NCBI GenBank assembly: GCA_021161055.1
Contig: JAGHBI010000102.1
Coordinates: forward strand, 1 to 8,710
DNA length: 8,710 nt
Direction of reading: 5' to 3'
Source: Candidatus Iainarchaeum sp.
Lineage (GTDB): Archaea; Iainarchaeota; Iainarchaeia; Iainarchaeales; DTGL01
Every line of letters begins with the position of its first letter. The first letter of the stretch is position 1. Positions 6,174-8,710 of the stretch are shown in pieces. Position numbers and translations under genes: made by a program. Below the pieces are notes generated by a model that had not been told where the DNA came from, searched no databases, and was given only the letters and a program-made list of their open reading frames with translations.

Positions 6174-7142
6174 ATGGTCGAATCTGATTCGGAGCATAAA
6201 ACAAACATTGGCGTCTTCTGGCTTCTGCTTGGAATGGTTGCTGTAGCGGTCGTTGTGGTTGGTCTCCTTCTCAAATTCGTGCCCATGGAAAGCGAAATGC
6301 TTAACCAGCTTGAGGAAACATTCAGAATAGGGCTTGGCATACTCATTGTGCTCGGTGCTGCTAACATATTCAATAAGATTGTAACCTCAAGGCTGAGGCG
6401 GCTTGCAGAGCTCACGGGCGCCGAATTCGATAAAACAAAGTTTTCCATCGCTCAAAACCTTGTTTCAGCAATAATCTATCTTATTGCAGTTGCAATAATA
6501 ATGCGCATAGTGCCTGGGCTTGAAGAGATTGCATTCTCGCTGCTTGCAGGCGCGGGCATAGCTGCAATTGTTTTGGGGTTTGCGGCAAAGGACGTTGCCT
6601 CTAACCTGCTTGCAGGCATATTTATTGCAATATTCCAGCCGTTCAGGGTTGGGGATCGCATACTGTTCAACGACACCTATGGTACGGTAGAGGATATAAC
6701 GCTCAGGCATACAATAATAAGAACCTGGAAAAACCAGCGTTTGGTTGTGCCAAATTCAAAGATAAGTCAGTCAACAATAATAAATTATTCCCTGAAAGAT
6801 GAGAAATGTGTTGAAACAGTGGAGATTCCAATAAGTTATGAGGCAGACATAGATAAGGCGAAGAAGATAATGATTGAAGAGGTTAAAAAGCACCCTAATT
6901 TTATAGAGATCCGCGCAAGCTCTGAACTTTTGGGAAAGAAAGAACCCGTGAAGGTCAGGGTTGTATCAATTGCAGAGTCAGCAATAATTCTGAGGTTATA
7001 TTTCTGGGCAAAGGACAAACCAACAGGCTTTCGTATGTCCTGCGAGCTCAGAGAAGCTATAAAGAAGCGCTTCGATGAGGAGGGCATTGAAATACCGTAT
7101 CCCCACAGAACAATAATTCAAAAGAGCAAAGGTTCTGCATAG
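6174..7142 (+). CDS. mscS: MscS-family small-conductance mechanosensitive channel
   Basis: Membrane channel that opens under membrane tension to release solutes during hypo-osmotic shock. The 322-residue protein has hydrophobic segments at about 13-34, 50-68, 93-112 and 121-137. The last leads into the Gly/Ala-rich pore helix AGAGIAAIVLGFAAKDVASN (125-144), the hallmark of the family. It is followed by FQPFRVGDRI (154-163) and GTVEDITLRHTIIRTWKNQR (170-189), VVPNSKI (191-197), which form the start of the cytoplasmic beta domain; the C-terminal alpha/beta cage continues to about 312. There is one more N-terminal membrane helix than the three of E. coli MscS. The start ATG 6174 fits a leaderless transcript. 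The gene is divergent from the reductase and converges on scpA with a four-base gap. Confidence 0.94.
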   Translation: MVESDSEHKTNIGVFWLLLGMVAVAVVVVGLLLKFVPMESEMLNQLEETFRIGLGILIVLGAANIFNKIVTSRLRRLAELTGAEFDKTKFSIAQNLVSAIIYLIAVAIIMRIVPGLEEIAFSLLAGAGIAAIVLGFAAKDVASNLLAGIFIAIFQPFRVGDRILFNDTYGTVEDITLRHTIIRTWKNQRLVVPNSKISQSTIINYSLKDEKCVETVEIPISYEADIDKAKKIMIEEVKKHPNFIEIRASSELLGKKEPVKVRVVSIAESAIILRLYFWAKDKPTGFRMSCELREAIKKRFDEEGIEIPYPHRTIIQKSKGSA

Positions 7143-7146
7143 CTTG

Positions 7147-7824
7147 CTATTTTTTATCCGGCAGAGCTATGAATATTTCGCCAAAGAAGCTTTCCTGCCA
7201 CAAATGCACTTTGCCCTTTGCAGCCAGAAAAAGCAGACAGAGGAATGTTGTTACTATTTCTATAATATTATTCTCATCAACTATGCTGGAGAAAAGCACA
7301 AGGCCTTGTTCATCAGCGTTTTCGAGGATTTTTGCATAAACTCCCTGCATCTTTTCGCCCAAATCCTGCTTTGTAAGCGTTGGAAGTTCAATTATTATCT
7401 TCTCATCATCTCTTCTTGTCACCGACCTTGAACGGGTTTTTTCCATAACCGCCTCAATTTCCTTGAGGAGTTCATCAAGCGTTACCGTGCGCTCTTTTAT
7501 GCGCGCAATTGGTCGCAACTCTGGGAGCTCGCCTATTTCAGGCAGCTGTTCTTCCTCTGCTTCTTCATAAGGAAGCTTTAGGGTGCGTGATTTTAGTTTG
7601 AGGAGTATTGCGCACGCGAGCATAGCGTTTGCTGGAATTCGCAGATTGTTTTCCTTCAGTTCCTGTATCTTTTGCAGATATTTCTGCGAGAGCTCAATTA
7701 AGTCAATTGCCCACACATCCATCTTTTCCTTTCTGACAAGGTCCAGGAGTATGCTTTTCCAGGTAGGCTGCTCTATAAGCTCAACGAGGTCCACGTTTGT
7801 GCTCTCTGAATCTATTTCGTTCAT
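7147..7824 (-). CDS. scpA: Segregation and condensation protein A (kleisin)
   Basis: ScpA is the kleisin that bridges the SMC dimer in prokaryotic condensin and acts on the chromosome. The 225-residue product begins its conserved N-terminal helical part at WKSILLDLVRKEKMDVWAID (about 22-41), then SQKYLQKIQE and the helix ANAMLACAILLKLKSRTL (65-82). An acidic linker follows (EEAEEEQLPEIGE). The C-terminal winged-helix that contacts the SMC head ends with IVTTFLCLLFLAAKGKVHLWQ (about 190-209; EIFI near the end). The start is ATG 7824, because a TATA box is centred 26.5 bases upstream and no Shine-Dalgarno is present; TTG 7842 would add six residues. No smc or scpB lies in the window, although scpA is often next to smc in archaea. 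It converges on mscS. Confidence 0.88.
   Translation of the reverse strand: MNEIDSESTNVDLVELIEQPTWKSILLDLVRKEKMDVWAIDLIELSQKYLQKIQELKENNLRIPANAMLACAILLKLKSRTLKLPYEEAEEEQLPEIGELPELRPIARIKERTVTLDELLKEIEAVMEKTRSRSVTRRDDEKIIIELPTLTKQDLGEKMQGVYAKILENADEQGLVLFSSIVDENNIIEIVTTFLCLLFLAAKGKVHLWQESFFGEIFIALPDKK
7150..7155 (+). terminator. T6 tract downstream of mscS
   Basis: Six T residues begin eight bases after the mscS TAG stop, inside the antisense of the last codons of scpA. This is a plausible archaeal T-tract terminator with no hairpin. Confidence 0.4.
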
Positions 7825-7844
7825 ACCAACGTGCACAGGCAAAA

Positions 7845-7855
7845 GTTTATTAAAG
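7845..7855. promoter_or_regulatory. Symmetric TATA element between scpA and the KaiC-like gene
   Basis: GTTTATTAAAG on the plus strand reads CTTTAATAAAC on the minus strand. Its centre (about 7850.5) is 26.5 bases from the scpA ATG at 7824, giving a leaderless scpA mRNA. In the plus direction the same distance places a start near 7877, giving a 22-base leader with GGTGAT before ATG 7899. A second A/T stretch at 7864-7875 would put the start inside the ribosome site and is less suitable. Confidence 0.5.
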
Positions 7856-7888
7856 AGTAATGCTTAAATATATAGGAAAAATTTATGC

Positions 7889-7894
7889 GGTGAT
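7889..7894 (+). promoter_or_regulatory. Shine-Dalgarno of the KaiC-like gene
   Basis: GGTGAT lies four bases before ATG 7899. In-frame ATG codons at 7860 and 7893 either precede the site or lie within it, so 7899 is preferred. The product then begins MERVKTGIEGLDEL, the usual start of this family. Confidence 0.7.
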
Positions 7895-7898
7895 GCTG

Positions 7899-8612
7899 AT
7901 GGAACGTGTCAAGACTGGCATAGAGGGTTTGGATGAGCTAATCCAAGGAGGCATACCTGAAGGTTCTGCTGTGCTGGTTTCAGGTGGTTCAGGTACGGGA
8001 AAAACAATATTCGGGACTCAGTTCGTATATAACGGTGCCACGCTCTATAATGAGCCTGGAATCTATGTGAGCCTGGAAACAAACCTGAAGAACATTATCT
8101 GGAACATGGAAAACTTCAACTGGGATATAAGAAGTTTGCAAGAGAGAAACCTAATGAAAATATACAGGCTCAATATTGGCTACGCAAAGACCCGCGAGGA
8201 GGTAATACAGCGCGTAGACGAAGAGCTCAACACGATTTCGCAACTTGTTAAGGAGATAAACGCAAAGCGCCTAGTCATAGACTCTGTTGCAGCATTTGGT
8301 ATATGGTTTGACAGCCCGGCCTTAGTCAGGTCTGTGCTTTTTGAATTTGTGGACAGGTTGAAGAACCTTGGCTGCACCACGATTCTTACGACAGAAACAC
8401 GCGGCGGTAGACGTGAGTTTTCAGCATTCGGTGTTGAAGAATTCATAGCTGACAGCGTAATAGCACTCTACTTCACGCCACCGCACAGGAGCATCTTCAT
8501 AAAGAAGATGCGCGGTACAAACCACAGCAAGATTCCACACCCGTTTGAAATCACAAGCAGAGGTATCGTTGTGAACGCCCAGGACAGAGTACTGTGGGAA
8601 TCGATCAAGTAA
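7899..8612 (+). CDS. Single-domain KaiC-like (RAD55/RecA-superfamily) ATPase
   Basis: The 237-residue protein is one RecA-type ATPase domain. It starts VKTGIEGLDELIQGGIPEG, then the Walker A GGSGTGKT (29-36), YVSLETN (57-63, with Glu60 at the place of the KaiC catalytic glutamates), Walker B RLVIDS (124-129), TTILTTET (160-167), and the KaiC signature MRGTNHSKIPHPFEI (204-218). KaiC of cyanobacteria has two such domains; archaeal single-domain relatives are widespread and poorly assigned, with links to signalling, motility and recombination. The protein lacks the long C-terminal tail that carries KaiC autophosphorylation control, so a clock role should not be assumed. It is divergent from scpA and followed by a T-rich terminator. 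Confidence 0.9.
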   Translation: MERVKTGIEGLDELIQGGIPEGSAVLVSGGSGTGKTIFGTQFVYNGATLYNEPGIYVSLETNLKNIIWNMENFNWDIRSLQERNLMKIYRLNIGYAKTREEVIQRVDEELNTISQLVKEINAKRLVIDSVAAFGIWFDSPALVRSVLFEFVDRLKNLGCTTILTTETRGGRREFSAFGVEEFIADSVIALYFTPPHRSIFIKKMRGTNHSKIPHPFEITSRGIVVNAQDRVLWESIK

Positions 8613-8619
8613 CCAACAT

Positions 8620-8634
8620 CTTCTTTTTTATTTT
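8620..8634 (+). terminator. Pyrimidine/T-rich terminator after the KaiC-like gene
   Basis: The stretch C-TTC-TTTTTT-A-TTTT begins eight bases after the TAA stop. It is a typical archaeal T-tract terminator, and a separate promoter follows. Confidence 0.55.
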
Positions 8635-8678
8635 GCAAGAGTGCATCTGATTTGCGAAGCTAATTCTGTGCAGATGTG

Positions 8679-8695
8679 CGAAACATTTTTAAATA
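8679..8695 (+). promoter_or_regulatory. BRE/TATA promoter for a gene beyond the window
   Basis: CGAAAC (BRE-like) is followed by ATTTTTAAATA. The TTTAAA core centred at 8690.5 predicts transcription start near 8717, just outside the window. The 98 bases after the KaiC-like gene otherwise hold only the terminator and a six-base inverted repeat (CATCTG 8644-8649, CAGATG 8671-8676). Confidence 0.55.
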
Positions 8696-8710
8696 AAGAA
8701 TGTGTAGAAT

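Noticed and set aside
6160..6204. Reductase start at 6204
   Set aside because: It would overlap the mscS coding start by 31 bases and add 15 residues with no family resemblance; no ribosome site or TATA box supports it.
7860..7898. KaiC-like protein starting at ATG 7860 with 13 extra residues
   Set aside because: The extra codons are made from the A/T-rich promoter and the ribosome binding site, and the family normally starts at MERVKTG.
8644..8676. Inverted repeat CATCTG/CAGATG with a 21-base loop upstream of the last promoter
   Set aside because: Six-base arms at this spacing are expected by chance; no T-tract follows, and there is no repeat elsewhere to support an operator.

Overview
The window looks like a compact archaeal chromosome segment. 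Start sites are preceded either by the archaeal Shine-Dalgarno core GGTGAT (adk, the endonuclease IV-like gene, the KaiC-like gene) or by a TATA box about 26 bases upstream of an ATG with no leader (mscS, scpA). Gene content agrees: a single-domain KaiC/RAD55-type ATPase, a kleisin ScpA, a winged-helix regulator tail and large anchored surface proteins with immunoglobulin-like domains. Intergenic gaps are tiny (4 to 94 bases). A DPANN or deep euryarchaeal genome is plausible, but that is inference; no lineage marker is present.

Layout. 1-138 (+): 3' end of a probable winged-helix regulator. 233-898 (+): adenylate kinase with a zinc-finger LID. 914-4501 (-): a two-gene surface-protein operon whose genes overlap by ATGA. 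The first gene (4501-2873) encodes a cysteine-rich protein with tandem Ig-like repeats. The second (2876-914) encodes a type I membrane protein interrupted by a one-base frameshift near 1501-1503. 4551-5381 (-): endonuclease IV-like TIM-barrel protein, with its ribosome binding site overlapping the stop codon of the upstream flavin reductase gene (5386-6159, -). 6174-7142 (+): MscS-type channel, divergent from the reductase. 7147-7824 (-): ScpA, convergent with mscS. 7899-8612 (+): KaiC-like ATPase, divergent from scpA. 8613-8710: pyrimidine-tract terminator and a BRE/TATA promoter for a gene beyond the window. There is no gene-free stretch over 300 bases, and I see no tRNA, rRNA, CRISPR array or transposon.

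How the genes fit together. Most are housekeeping: nucleotide balance (adk), DNA repair, chromosome organisation (scpA), osmotic safety valve (mscS). The accessory content is the surface-protein pair, which is probably co-expressed and anchored in the cytoplasmic membrane with its ectodomains outside. The observations most worth a second look are the frameshift inside a tandem Ig repeat, the paired-cysteine repeats, and two divergent gene pairs that each seem to share one symmetric TATA element, firing a leaderless transcript one way and a Shine-Dalgarno-led transcript the other. The latter bears on the real start of the flavin reductase. I found no clear evidence for a wholly new defence or metabolic system.
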